Shown here in pieces: positions 35,789 to 43,997 of a stretch of 64,000 bases of DNA. Source of the stretch: Algiphilus sp965216485 (lineage in GTDB: Bacteria > Pseudomonadota > Gammaproteobacteria > Nevskiales > Nevskiaceae). Each line of letters opens with the position of its first letter. Within the stretch, counting starts at the first letter, position 1. Location of the stretch: assembly GCF_965216485.1 (NCBI RefSeq), contig NZ_OZ244162.1:682001-746000 (forward strand), in the 5' to 3' direction. The translations under genes and the position numbers were made by a program. The notes under the pieces are model-generated. The model was not told the DNA's origin. It saw nothing but the letters and a program-made list of their open reading frames with translations, and made no database searches.

Positions 35789-36297
35789 ACCTGCGTATGC
35801 ATGCTGTGAGCAGCAGGCGGCGCTCCCCGCGCGCTGCCAGCCTTCGGGGGCAGTCGGGCGCTTCGGTGGTTGAGTTCGCCTTTGTGTTCCCCATCCTGTT
35901 TCTGCTGATCTACGGCGCCATCGTCTACAGCTATGTCTTCGTAATCAACGAGTCCATCCACTATGCCGCGAAGACGGCGGCTGAGTCCGCGGTGCGCGTG
36001 GACCCTCAGGCGGCGGATTACGAAACCCTGGTGCGGACCACGGCACGCAATGCTGCCAGCAACACCCTGGCATGGATGCCGGTGTCCCAGAGGGCCCGCT
36101 TTGCAGACCAGGAGGATGATCTCTTCGGTACCGTGACCATCGAGGAACTCGATGGCAATCCCATCGTTCGGGTCGTGCTCGATTTCGATGTCAGCGCGAC
36201 TTCGCCCGCCATTTTTCCGGTCATCAGCCTGCCACTCGTCGGCGATGTGCCACCCCTGCCAGCGCGCATGCAAGCGTCGGCAGTGGCGTTACTCTAG
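35785..36297 (+). CDS. tadE: TadE-like pseudopilin
   Basis: A 170-residue minor pilin-like protein. After a basic N-terminus comes the TadE signature RGQSGASVVEFAFVFPILFLLIYGAIVYSY-type segment, a processing-like Gly followed by a Glu and a single membrane helix. The C-terminal periplasmic part contains AAKTAAESAVRVDP. It probably primes or anchors the Flp pilus. The start overlaps the tadV stop. A separate TadF was not found; the large TadG-like gene at 43998 may share that role. Confidence 0.85.
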   Translation: MNLRMHAVSSRRRSPRAASLRGQSGASVVEFAFVFPILFLLIYGAIVYSYVFVINESIHYAAKTAAESAVRVDPQAADYETLVRTTARNAASNTLAWMPVSQRARFADQEDDLFGTVTIEELDGNPIVRVVLDFDVSATSPAIFPVISLPLVGDVPPLPARMQASAVALL

Positions 36298-36327
36298 TAT
36301 TCGCCGCATCAGGCACAAGGGGGAAGC

Positions 36328-37299
36328 ATGAGCAGTACGGCGCTTAAAATCGCAGCGGTGGTGACCGTCTTGCTGGCCATCATCCTGGCTGTGGTCGCCT
36401 TCCAGATGACGCGCAGCTACACGGCCGCGCCGACCGCCCCAGCAGCCGGTGCGGAAACCGGTGACGCGGCGGCCGCGAAAGAGAAGGAAAGCTTCCCCGA
36501 AGCCGTGGTGGCGGTGGCGCCGCTCGCGGCCTATCAGCCGATTCAGGCGGAGCAGGTGCGCATCGCGCCTGTGGCGGTGAAAACCGAGGGGCAGTTCGAC
36601 AGCATTGAGGACGTCGTCAACCGGATTCCTCTGGTGGATGTCGATGCGGGCGCACCCGTGACCGGAAGGCATTTCAAGGATGCCAACGAACTCGCGCGCA
36701 TCGTGCCCGAAGGCCACAAGGCCATGTCGCTGGAAGTCAACGACGTGATCGCGGTGGGCGGCTTCCTGCGCCCCGGCGATATTGTCGACATCCTGGTCTA
36801 TCTGCGCGGTGGCTCGGATATCGAAGCCGTGCAGGCGCGAATCCTGCTACGCGAAATTCGCGTCCTCGCGCTGGAGGATCGCATCGTCGACCGCCCGGAG
36901 GGGGTCGAGGACGACAAGGAAGAGGATCGACGTCGCCGGCAGCGCACGGTGGTGCTGGCCGTTCCGGATGACAAGACAACCCGCCTGATGCTGGGTTCCA
37001 ACCTGGGCGAGATCCGCCTTGCGATGCACGGCCAGGTGCCAGAAGTCGCCCAACTCGATGCGCTGTCCGACGAGGCCCTTCTGGAGGCTGGCGAAGGCGC
37101 AGCCTCGTCTGGCAGTGACGCCGCGCAAACCGCAGTGGAAAGGGCGGATGCGGAGGACAACAGCGACCAGCCGCTGACAGCGGCACAGCTCTCGAGCGTG
37201 GAAGTGCCCAAGAAAAAGCAGCAGGCCCAGCAATCGCGTGAGCCAAGGCATCGCATCTACGTCTATCGCGGCGCCGATGTCGAGACGGTTTACGATTGA
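36328..37299 (+). CDS. cpaB: Flp pilus assembly protein CpaB/RcpC
   Basis: A 323-residue periplasmic protein with one N-terminal membrane segment (about 9-29) and the CpaB/RcpC fold. An SAF-like domain (VAVAPLAAYQPIQAEQVRIAPV, then VTGRHFKDANEL) is followed by the conserved MSLEVNDVIAVGGFLRPGDIVDILVYL. The C-terminal part is charged and low-complexity before ending HRIYVYRGADVETVYD. RcpC-type proteins gate or stabilise the secretin. The gene is coupled to cpaC by a TGATG overlap. Confidence 0.9.
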   Translation: MSSTALKIAAVVTVLLAIILAVVAFQMTRSYTAAPTAPAAGAETGDAAAAKEKESFPEAVVAVAPLAAYQPIQAEQVRIAPVAVKTEGQFDSIEDVVNRIPLVDVDAGAPVTGRHFKDANELARIVPEGHKAMSLEVNDVIAVGGFLRPGDIVDILVYLRGGSDIEAVQARILLREIRVLALEDRIVDRPEGVEDDKEEDRRRRQRTVVLAVPDDKTTRLMLGSNLGEIRLAMHGQVPEVAQLDALSDEALLEAGEGAASSGSDAAQTAVERADAEDNSDQPLTAAQLSSVEVPKKKQQAQQSREPRHRIYVYRGADVETVYD

Positions 37300-38699
37300 T
37301 GACGCGCCAGTTCAGCCAGGAACCGCCGGTGCACGCAAAGAGCACGAGCATGATGACCCGACTTTCGTCCGCGCACCTTTTCTTCGCCACGCTGCTGTTG
37401 CTGTTGTCAGCGACGACATGGGCAGCCGGCGATCCGCCGCAACGCAGTGGCTTCGAAGTCGAAAACGGAACCCATGAGTTGCTCCGGCGAGAACGCGCCG
37501 TCGTACGCGTGGCCGTCGGGAATCCCGAAATCGCTGCGGTCAACGTGATCAATCGCAAGGAGCTGCTCGTGACCGGCCGCAAGCTGGGAGAGACCAGCCT
37601 GCTGATCTGGTCGGAAGGCAGCCGCGAGCCTGAGCGTCTGTTGCTCCGTGTGGTGCCCATCGCATCCGCGCGGACCGCACCCGACGAAGCGCTGGCGGCT
37701 GCTGAAATCCGGCCCGGCGTCGGCCTTTCGGGGCCGTTACCGAATGTACTTGCGCATCGGCGAGCACGTGCACAGGCAGGCCAGGGGGCGGACGACGAAG
37801 CCCTGAATGACACCAGTCAGGTCACACTGGAAACCCAGGTGCTGACCGAAATCCGGATCGCCGAAGTCAGCCGCCGCACGGCGCAGCGCTATGGCTTCAA
37901 TTTCTCGCGCAGCATCGGCGATACCACGGCCTCCGTGGTGACCCCTGGGGGCCTCAATGGGGTGGCGAGCACACAGAACGGATTTGCGCTCGATTCCGGG
38001 TTCGTTCCGCTGTCGAATGCCTTCAACCTGGTGTTGGGCGATGCCGCCAACAATGTGCTGGGCGTGCTCAGTGTGCTGGAGTCCAAGGGCATGGCGCGGA
38101 CATTGGCAGAGCCCAGCCTGACGGCAACCAGCGGGCAGACCGCCAGTTTTCTCGCTGGCGGAGAGTTCCCGGTACCGGTCTCTCAAGGCGGTGCCACGGC
38201 AGGCGGCATCACCGTGGAATTCAAGGAGTTCGGCGTACGACTCAATCTGACGCCCACCGTACTGTCCAAGGATCGCATCGCGCTGAAAGTAGCGCCCGAG
38301 GTCAGCGAACTCGACTTCACTGCCGGCATACAGATCAGCGGGACCAGTGTTCCGGCATTGGTGACGCGGCGCACCGATACCTCGGTGGAACTCGGTGACG
38401 GCGAGAGCTTCGTGATTTCCGGTTTGGTCAGCTCGACGCAGGTCAACGATCTCGACAAGGTGCCCTGGCTCGGCGACGTTCCCATCCTCGGCAGCTTCTT
38501 CAAGTCTGCGGAGCGCCGCAAGGAAGAGCGCGAGCTCATCATGGTCGTGACCCCGCATCTGGTGCGCCCATTGGGTGCCAATGCACAGGTGCCGAGACTG
38601 CCGGGCAGCGAGGAGGATCGTTACGACCCGCGCTTCGATCAGCTGTTCTTCCAGGAAACCGGGGAATTCGACCAGTCCAGCTTCGGCTTCTCACGCTGA
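37299..38699 (+). CDS. cpaC: Flp pilus secretin CpaC/RcpA
   Basis: Outer-membrane secretin channel of the Tad system, 466 residues from ATG 37299. After the signal region come an N-terminal pilus-N domain (VVRVAVGNPEIAAVNVINRKELLVTGRKLGETSLLIW), a BON/secretin N domain and the secretin core with LAEPSLTATSGQTASFLAGGEFPVPV and the late VPWLGDVPILGSFFKS, the canonical secretin signature. The second ATG pair at 37350 would give a cleaner signal peptide (MMTRLSSAHLFFATLL...), so the start is ambiguous; coupling to cpaB favours 37299. Confidence 0.9.
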   Translation: MTRQFSQEPPVHAKSTSMMTRLSSAHLFFATLLLLLSATTWAAGDPPQRSGFEVENGTHELLRRERAVVRVAVGNPEIAAVNVINRKELLVTGRKLGETSLLIWSEGSREPERLLLRVVPIASARTAPDEALAAAEIRPGVGLSGPLPNVLAHRRARAQAGQGADDEALNDTSQVTLETQVLTEIRIAEVSRRTAQRYGFNFSRSIGDTTASVVTPGGLNGVASTQNGFALDSGFVPLSNAFNLVLGDAANNVLGVLSVLESKGMARTLAEPSLTATSGQTASFLAGGEFPVPVSQGGATAGGITVEFKEFGVRLNLTPTVLSKDRIALKVAPEVSELDFTAGIQISGTSVPALVTRRTDTSVELGDGESFVISGLVSSTQVNDLDKVPWLGDVPILGSFFKSAERRKEERELIMVVTPHLVRPLGANAQVPRLPGSEEDRYDPRFDQLFFQETGEFDQSSFGFSR

Positions 38700-38712
38700 C
38701 AGGCGCGCGACG

Positions 38713-39915
38713 ATGAAGACGCAGGGGGTGGTGATTGCGGATGATCCGGTCTTCGTCAACTGGCTGCAGAACGGGGTGGGCAGCGCGGCGGAGTTCACAT
38801 TGGTGCGCGCAGGCACCACCGAGGACCTGATCGAACGGGTCAGCAATATCGGTCGCATCGACGTGGCCTGCTTCGAGTTCTCCGCGGCCAATCAGGACAC
38901 CCGGGCACGGCTGGTGGAAGCCTTTATTGACCGTTTCCCCGATGTGCCGGTGGTCGGCATGGGGGCAGACGGTGCGCAGGACATCGTGCTCTCCGCCATG
39001 CGTAGCGGCGCGCGGGACTTCTTCGTGCTTCAGCGCGATGACGAGTATCTGCCCAATCTGCTTTCCAAGGTATTGCGACGCTCGCTCGGCAGCGGACCGA
39101 GGCCGCAGCACGGTGCGCAAGGCAAGGTGGTGACCGTGTTTTCCGCGGCCGCCTACGAAGGAACAGCCTTTGCGGCCGAGCACCTCGCCCTGCGCTTTCT
39201 CGAACGCAAGCTTGACGGAGAGCGCGGCCTGCTTGTGGATCTTTCGGCACCTCCCGGCGCGGCGTCCGTGTTTCTCAATCTGCACCCCTCCTACACCTTG
39301 CTGGATGCGGTACAGGACGTCTATCGCTGCGATCAGACACTCGTGGACACTGCCTTCGCGCGTCACGGCAGCGGCCTGTATGTGCTGACCCTGCCGGAGG
39401 AACGCATCGGCTATCCGCGGCTGGAAGGCGAAGAACTGGTCAAGCTGCTGGAGGTCCTGCGCACCCTGTTCGGTTTCATCGTGGTGTCCATGGATGGCCA
39501 TATCGGTACGGACACCATTGGCGACATTCTGGGCATGAGCGAGAGCAGTCTGCTCATCACCGATCAATCCATTCTCAAGTCGCGCCACAGCAAGTATCTG
39601 CTGCGCGAATTGCGGATGCACGATGGCGCGCTGAATCATACGCGGCTGGTGGTGGACAACTACCAGCGGCGCTTCGGGCTGGAGGGGGAGAATCTGGCGC
39701 AGTTGCTGGAGTTGCCGCTGGCCGGCACCCTCAGTGGCCAACCCTTGAACCGCGTCCAGGCGATGAATTCCGGGGAGCCCTTGTCCGTGGTTGCGCCCAA
39801 GGACCCTTATCTCCGCGAGATTGAAGAGCTTGCCGACCTGCTGTGGGGTGGCGGTGGCATGAGCGCATCGGAAGGCAGGGGAGGCTTGTTCGCGCGCTGG
39901 CTCGGTAAGGTATGA
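38713..39915 (+). CDS. tadZ: Pilus localisation protein TadZ/CpaE-like
   Basis: A 400-residue protein with an N-terminal atypical receiver-like domain (about 5-125) and a C-terminal ParA/MinD-like domain. The usual deviant Walker A (GGVGKTT-type) is replaced by SAAAYEGTA at 144-152 with no Lys or adjacent Thr pair. The Walker B-like LLVDLSAPPG (173-182) and the CpaE-typical YTLLDAVQDVYRCDQTLVD are kept. ATP hydrolysis is therefore doubtful, and a scaffold role in polar placement of the Tad machine is likely. It is followed by tadA with a four-base overlap. Confidence 0.85.
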   Translation: MKTQGVVIADDPVFVNWLQNGVGSAAEFTLVRAGTTEDLIERVSNIGRIDVACFEFSAANQDTRARLVEAFIDRFPDVPVVGMGADGAQDIVLSAMRSGARDFFVLQRDDEYLPNLLSKVLRRSLGSGPRPQHGAQGKVVTVFSAAAYEGTAFAAEHLALRFLERKLDGERGLLVDLSAPPGAASVFLNLHPSYTLLDAVQDVYRCDQTLVDTAFARHGSGLYVLTLPEERIGYPRLEGEELVKLLEVLRTLFGFIVVSMDGHIGTDTIGDILGMSESSLLITDQSILKSRHSKYLLRELRMHDGALNHTRLVVDNYQRRFGLEGENLAQLLELPLAGTLSGQPLNRVQAMNSGEPLSVVAPKDPYLREIEELADLLWGGGGMSASEGRGGLFARWLGKV

Positions 39916-41132
39916 AGCAGGAAGGCGCCCGGTCCGACCACTTCCGGCTCTCGGATCAGTACCAGGAGCTAAAGGGCAATCTGCACCGCCATTTGATCCA
40001 GCTGATCGAGGAGCGGGATCTCGATTTCGACAGTTGGTCGTCGGAGCGCGTGGAACGTTTCGTCACCGACCAGGTGCGGCGGTATGTGGTCGATCAGCGT
40101 CTGCCGGTCAATGCGCGCGAGACCGAATGGCTGGCCCGGGATGCGCGCGATGAATTGGTGGGTTTCGGTCCTCTGCAGGAGTTGGTGGATGACGATTCCA
40201 TCAACGATATCGTCGTCAACGGCCCGAATCGTGTTTTTGTCGAGCGCAATGGCGTGCTGGAATCGGTGGCAATTCGCTTTGCCAATGACGCCCACGTGCT
40301 ACGCGTGATCCAGCGGATTCTGTCTCCACTCGGACGACGCGTGGACGAATCGACGCCGATGGTGGATGCGCGCCTGTCGGACGGCTCCCGTGTCAACGCC
40401 ATCATTCCGCCCATTGCGCTTGATGGTCCCTGCCTGTCGATTCGCAAGTTCCGCAAGAACGCCCTCACTGCCGAAGACCTTATCGAGTACGGAACCGTCT
40501 CGCGCGCCGTTGTCGACTATCTGAGCGAGCGGGTACGCCATCGCACCAACACCCTCATTCTGGGCGGTACCGGTTCGGGCAAGACCACCTTCCTCAATCT
40601 GCTGTCACAGTGGATTCCCGAGGTCGAACGTATCGTGACCGTCGAGGATGCGGCCGAACTGCGCCTCGAACATCCGCACGTCGTGCGTCTCGAGACGCGG
40701 CCCCCCAACCTCGAGGGAAGCCGCGCCGTCACCGCCCGCGATCTGGTACGCAACGCGTTGCGCATGCGACCGGATCGGATCATTGTCGGCGAGGTGCGCG
40801 GCGATGAGGTGCTCGACATGCTGCAGGCCATGAACACGGGGCACGACGGGTCGATGACGACCATTCACGCCAATGGCATCGACGACGCCATCCACCGGCT
40901 GGAAATGCTCGCGGGCTTTGCAGGTTACTCGGGTAGCGAGGTCACGCTGCGCGGGCAGATCGTTTCCGGCGTCGAGTTGCTGGTGCATGTCAGCCGCCTG
41001 CCGCATGGGGCACGCAAGCTGATGGCGATTGCCGAAGTGCAGGGCCTGCGCGGTGGCGACGTGCAGTTGCGTTACCTGTTCCGCTTCGATCAGGAAGCGG
41101 ATGCCATTATCGATCTACGGGAACAGCCATGA
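39912..41132 (+). CDS. tadA: Flp pilus motor ATPase TadA/CpaF
   Basis: Hexameric secretion ATPase of the GspE/VirB11 superfamily that powers Flp pilus extension and probably retraction. The 406 residues have the CpaF N-terminal region, GFGPLQELVDDDSINDIVVNG, Walker A GGTGSGKTT (218-226), an Asp/His box (RIVTVEDAAELRLEHPHVVRLETR), Walker B with RPDRIIVGEVRGDE and the His-containing GHDGSMTTIHAN. Everything needed for activity is present. It overlaps tadZ and tadB by four bases each. Confidence 0.95.
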   Translation: MKQEGARSDHFRLSDQYQELKGNLHRHLIQLIEERDLDFDSWSSERVERFVTDQVRRYVVDQRLPVNARETEWLARDARDELVGFGPLQELVDDDSINDIVVNGPNRVFVERNGVLESVAIRFANDAHVLRVIQRILSPLGRRVDESTPMVDARLSDGSRVNAIIPPIALDGPCLSIRKFRKNALTAEDLIEYGTVSRAVVDYLSERVRHRTNTLILGGTGSGKTTFLNLLSQWIPEVERIVTVEDAAELRLEHPHVVRLETRPPNLEGSRAVTARDLVRNALRMRPDRIIVGEVRGDEVLDMLQAMNTGHDGSMTTIHANGIDDAIHRLEMLAGFAGYSGSEVTLRGQIVSGVELLVHVSRLPHGARKLMAIAEVQGLRGGDVQLRYLFRFDQEADAIIDLREQP

Positions 41133-42064
41133 GCCAGCTCGCCTCCATCGGCCTTTTCCTGGCGGCGGTCGTGGCCGTTTTCGGCGCCATGCTGCTCTGG
41201 ACGCGGGCACGCACGCGCGAACGGCAGGAAGACGTGTTGATGCGTCTTCGCGCCGGCGACGATGCCCTGATTGCCTCCAGCGGATTCGGCGAAGACGAGG
41301 CCATTTCCAATCCGGTGCTGCGTTGGGCCTGTCATCTGGTGTGGCGCACCGGTGCCGAGACCGAGCCCTCCATGGTGGCCCGCTGGATGATCGCCTTCGC
41401 CCTCCTGGTGCCGATCGCGCTGGTCTTGATGGGGGTTCTGGCTGGTCTGGTCGCCATCGTGATCGTTCTGGTGGTGACCTGGGCCGTACTCTCCAGACAG
41501 GCTGCCCGTCAGCGGGCACGCATCATCGAACAGCTTCCGGACTTCCTGGAGAGCGTTTCGCGCGTGCTGTCGGCGGGCAACTCCCTGGAGGAAGCACTGA
41601 TCTCCGCTGCCCAGGAGTCCAACGACCCGCTGCGCGGTCTCTTTGTCAGCGTCGGGCGACAGGTGCGACTGGGGGCGTCGGTGGAAGTCGTACTCACCGA
41701 CATGGCCGACATCCATCGCATCCGCGACCTGCGCGTCATGGCCATGGCGGCGTCGATCAACCGCAAGTATGGCGGCAGTCTGCGCGAGATCTTCCGCAGC
41801 CTGGTGCAGGCGATCCGTTCGCGCGATATGGCCGCGCGCGAGTTGCGCGCCTTGACCGCCGAAACACGCTTCTCGGCGGTAGTGCTCGCGGTCATCCCCG
41901 TGGGCCTGATGCTGTACATCCTGGCGCGCAACCCCGAGTACTACACCACCATGTGGGCCGATACCGGTGGCCGCTACATGCTGATTGGCTCGGCGCTCTT
42001 GCAGGCGGCGGGCGTATTCGTCATCTGGCGCATGCTGGCCAAGGTGCAGGAGGGTGACGCATGA
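41129..42064 (+). CDS. tadB: Inner-membrane platform protein TadB
   Basis: A 311-residue T2SSF-family protein forming the inner-membrane platform with TadC. It has an N-terminal membrane segment, a second hydrophobic pair (MIAFALLVPIALVLMGVLAGLVAIVIVLVVTW region), the T2SSF domain (RIIEQLPDFLESVSRVLSAGNSLEEAL, AREL RALTAETRFSA) and C-terminal helices. TadA contacts it from the cytoplasm. The start overlaps tadA and the end overlaps tadC (ATGA). Confidence 0.92.
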   Translation: MSQLASIGLFLAAVVAVFGAMLLWTRARTRERQEDVLMRLRAGDDALIASSGFGEDEAISNPVLRWACHLVWRTGAETEPSMVARWMIAFALLVPIALVLMGVLAGLVAIVIVLVVTWAVLSRQAARQRARIIEQLPDFLESVSRVLSAGNSLEEALISAAQESNDPLRGLFVSVGRQVRLGASVEVVLTDMADIHRIRDLRVMAMAASINRKYGGSLREIFRSLVQAIRSRDMAARELRALTAETRFSAVVLAVIPVGLMLYILARNPEYYTTMWADTGGRYMLIGSALLQAAGVFVIWRMLAKVQEGDA

Positions 42065-42993
42065 ACCCCGCCCTGCTCCCCGTTCTTGTCGCGGCTGCAT
42101 TGTTCATCGCCATTCTGGCCGTCGGATTGACAGTGCTATTGCTCCTGCGGGCGCGCCAGGAACGCCGCCTGCGCCGGCGACTGGTGGCCGATGAGCCGAG
42201 CCACGGTGATGTGGATCCACGCTCCGAGGGCTTTCTGAGCGAGCTGGCCGACAGCGGGCGGGCCATCGAGAAGCTGGTCGACACGGACAACGAGACACCG
42301 CGGCTCTTGGTTCAGGCCGGTTGGCGTCAGAGCAAGCAACAGAGCCTCTACTATCTTGCGCAGTTGCTGGTACCGGTATGCGCGGCGCTGATTGCGGGCA
42401 TTTTCTGGCTGGGTAAGCCGGCCGAGGCACCGCATCTGAACTATTTGATGTATTTTCTGCTGGCAGTGATCATCGGCCTGCTCGCCCCGCGCTTTTATCT
42501 GCGCCGCCGCGCCGAGGCGCGACGCGAGCGCATAGCGAGCGAAGTCCCGCTGTTCATCCACCTGCTTGTCCTGCTGTTCGAAGCAGGCCTGTCGACCCGG
42601 CAGGCTCTTTCCAGTCTGGTGCGTGAGGGACGGGGAACGCTCCCGGAGCTGAACCGCGAATTCGCGGTGGTGACGCGACAACTCGATGCCGGTGGCGATT
42701 CGACCGAGGTTCTTCGCAACCTTGAACAGGCGCTTCAGGTTTCGGATCTGGGCAATGTGCTGGGCGTGCTGCGCCAGGTGGATCGCTATGGTGGTGAAGT
42801 GCGCGAGCCACTCATGGAAACGCTGGCCAATCTCGAAGAGCGACGCACGATGGATATGCGCGAGAAGGTCAATGCCACCTCGGGCCGAATGACAGTGGTC
42901 ATGGTGCTGTTCTTCTTTCCGGCACTGCTGATCTTCGTCGCCGGTCCGGCATTCGTGTCGGTGATCAAGGCGCTTGGCAATGTGGCGGGCTAG
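42061..42993 (+). CDS. tadC: Inner-membrane platform protein TadC
   Basis: A 310-residue T2SSF-family partner of TadB. It has an N-terminal membrane helix, a cytoplasmic stretch with ETPRLLVQAGWRQSKQ, a helix pair, and the T2SSF domain with SEVPLFIHLLVLLFEAGLSTRQALSSL and LEERRTMDMREKVNATSGRMTVVMVLFFFPALL near the end, typical for TadC. The stop lies 14 bases inside the start of tadD. Confidence 0.92.
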   Translation: MNPALLPVLVAAALFIAILAVGLTVLLLLRARQERRLRRRLVADEPSHGDVDPRSEGFLSELADSGRAIEKLVDTDNETPRLLVQAGWRQSKQQSLYYLAQLLVPVCAALIAGIFWLGKPAEAPHLNYLMYFLLAVIIGLLAPRFYLRRRAEARRERIASEVPLFIHLLVLLFEAGLSTRQALSSLVREGRGTLPELNREFAVVTRQLDAGGDSTEVLRNLEQALQVSDLGNVLGVLRQVDRYGGEVREPLMETLANLEERRTMDMREKVNATSGRMTVVMVLFFFPALLIFVAGPAFVSVIKALGNVAG

Positions 42994-43687
42994 TCCGGTG
43001 TGTAGAAGCGCGATTTGTGTCGCGATGGCGGCATTGCTTGCCGCCTGCAGTGGCAGCGGCTTTGTCCGGGAAGTGGAGCGCGAAACCGAGTTGCGCAGCC
43101 CCGCCGATGCGGAAGACGCGGTCTATCGCGATCTCATTGCCCAGCTTCTGCAGCAGGAGAAGTACTACGCGGCCCTTGCGCACATCGAGGAACATCAGCG
43201 CAGCGTGGGCGACGACGACCCACGCCTTTCGCTGTACGAGGCCCGAGCGCTCTATGGCCTGCGCCTGGATGGGCAGGCGAAGGCCATCTTCCTGAACCTG
43301 CGCGGTACGCGCTACGACGCCGAAGCCCATCATGGGCTGGGGCTGATCGATGCCCGCGATGCCGAACTCGAGAAGGCCATCGAGCACTTCATCCTCGCCG
43401 TGCGCGCACGGCCGACCAATGTCGCGATGCGCAACGATCTTGGCTTTGCACTGTTGCGCGCCGGGCGCCCCGAAGATGCCCGCCTGCAATTGTCGACGGC
43501 GCTGGAACTGGAGCCGAGCAATCAGCGCGCGCGAACCAACCTCATGCTGCTGATGCTGATCCGGGGGGATGAGCAGTCGGCGCGCCAGTTGGCCGAATCG
43601 GTGGGCATGACCGATCGGGAATTGGCGCAAATGCGCGATCAGGCCGAACGCCTGCGTGCCACCATCCTTCCATCAACCGGAGGTTAA
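42980..43687 (+). CDS. tadD: TPR lipoprotein TadD
   Basis: A 235-residue lipoprotein with tetratricopeptide repeats that serves as pilotin/assembly factor for the Tad secretin. From ATG 42980 the lipobox is LLAAC with C23. TPR units follow (LLQQEKYYAALAHIEEHQ, AHHGLGLIDARDAELEKAIEHFILAVRARPTN, AMRNDLGFALLRAGRPEDARLQLSTALELEPSN). The start overlaps tadC by 14 bases. The C-terminus ends right before the ribosome binding site of the DUF3613 gene. Confidence 0.88.
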   Translation: MWRASPVCRSAICVAMAALLAACSGSGFVREVERETELRSPADAEDAVYRDLIAQLLQQEKYYAALAHIEEHQRSVGDDDPRLSLYEARALYGLRLDGQAKAIFLNLRGTRYDAEAHHGLGLIDARDAELEKAIEHFILAVRARPTNVAMRNDLGFALLRAGRPEDARLQLSTALELEPSNQRARTNLMLLMLIRGDEQSARQLAESVGMTDRELAQMRDQAERLRATILPSTGG

Positions 43688-43689
43688 AG

Positions 43690-43983
43690 ATGCCCTGTTT
43701 GTCTACACCATGGCTTCGTCTTACTGCAGCGAGCGCTGTGATCGCGATCAGCGCTCCACTTTTCGCCCAGCCGGTTACACAGGACGAGGAAGAATCCGCG
43801 CGCTTTGGCCAGCACACCCGGGACTGGGTCCAGCTGCAGGTCAGCGGTGATGCGGCCGACGGGCCGCCCGAGGGCTTCAGTGCGGAAATCGCAGACCGTG
43901 TCTGGAAGCGCTACAGCAAGAGCTTCGACAATGAAATTCCTGAGTCCTTCGAGCGGCAGAGCTTCGCCGAAGGCCAGCGCTAG
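43690..43983 (+). CDS. DUF3613-like small periplasmic Tad-locus protein
   Basis: A 97-residue exported protein with a signal peptide (ending LFAQ near residue 27) and a short mature part: GQHTRDWVQLQVSGDAADGP, then DRVWKRYSKSFDNEIPESFERQSF. This G...W..LQ...G pattern followed by Y-x-S-F-x-x-x-I-P matches DUF3613 proteins that I recall from Tad loci of beta- and gammaproteobacteria. A strong GGAGG (43679-43683) precedes it. Its exact role is unknown; association with pilus assembly rests on context. Confidence 0.72.
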   Translation: MPCLSTPWLRLTAASAVIAISAPLFAQPVTQDEEESARFGQHTRDWVQLQVSGDAADGPPEGFSAEIADRVWKRYSKSFDNEIPESFERQSFAEGQR

Positions 43984-43997
43984 CGCACCTTTTCACG

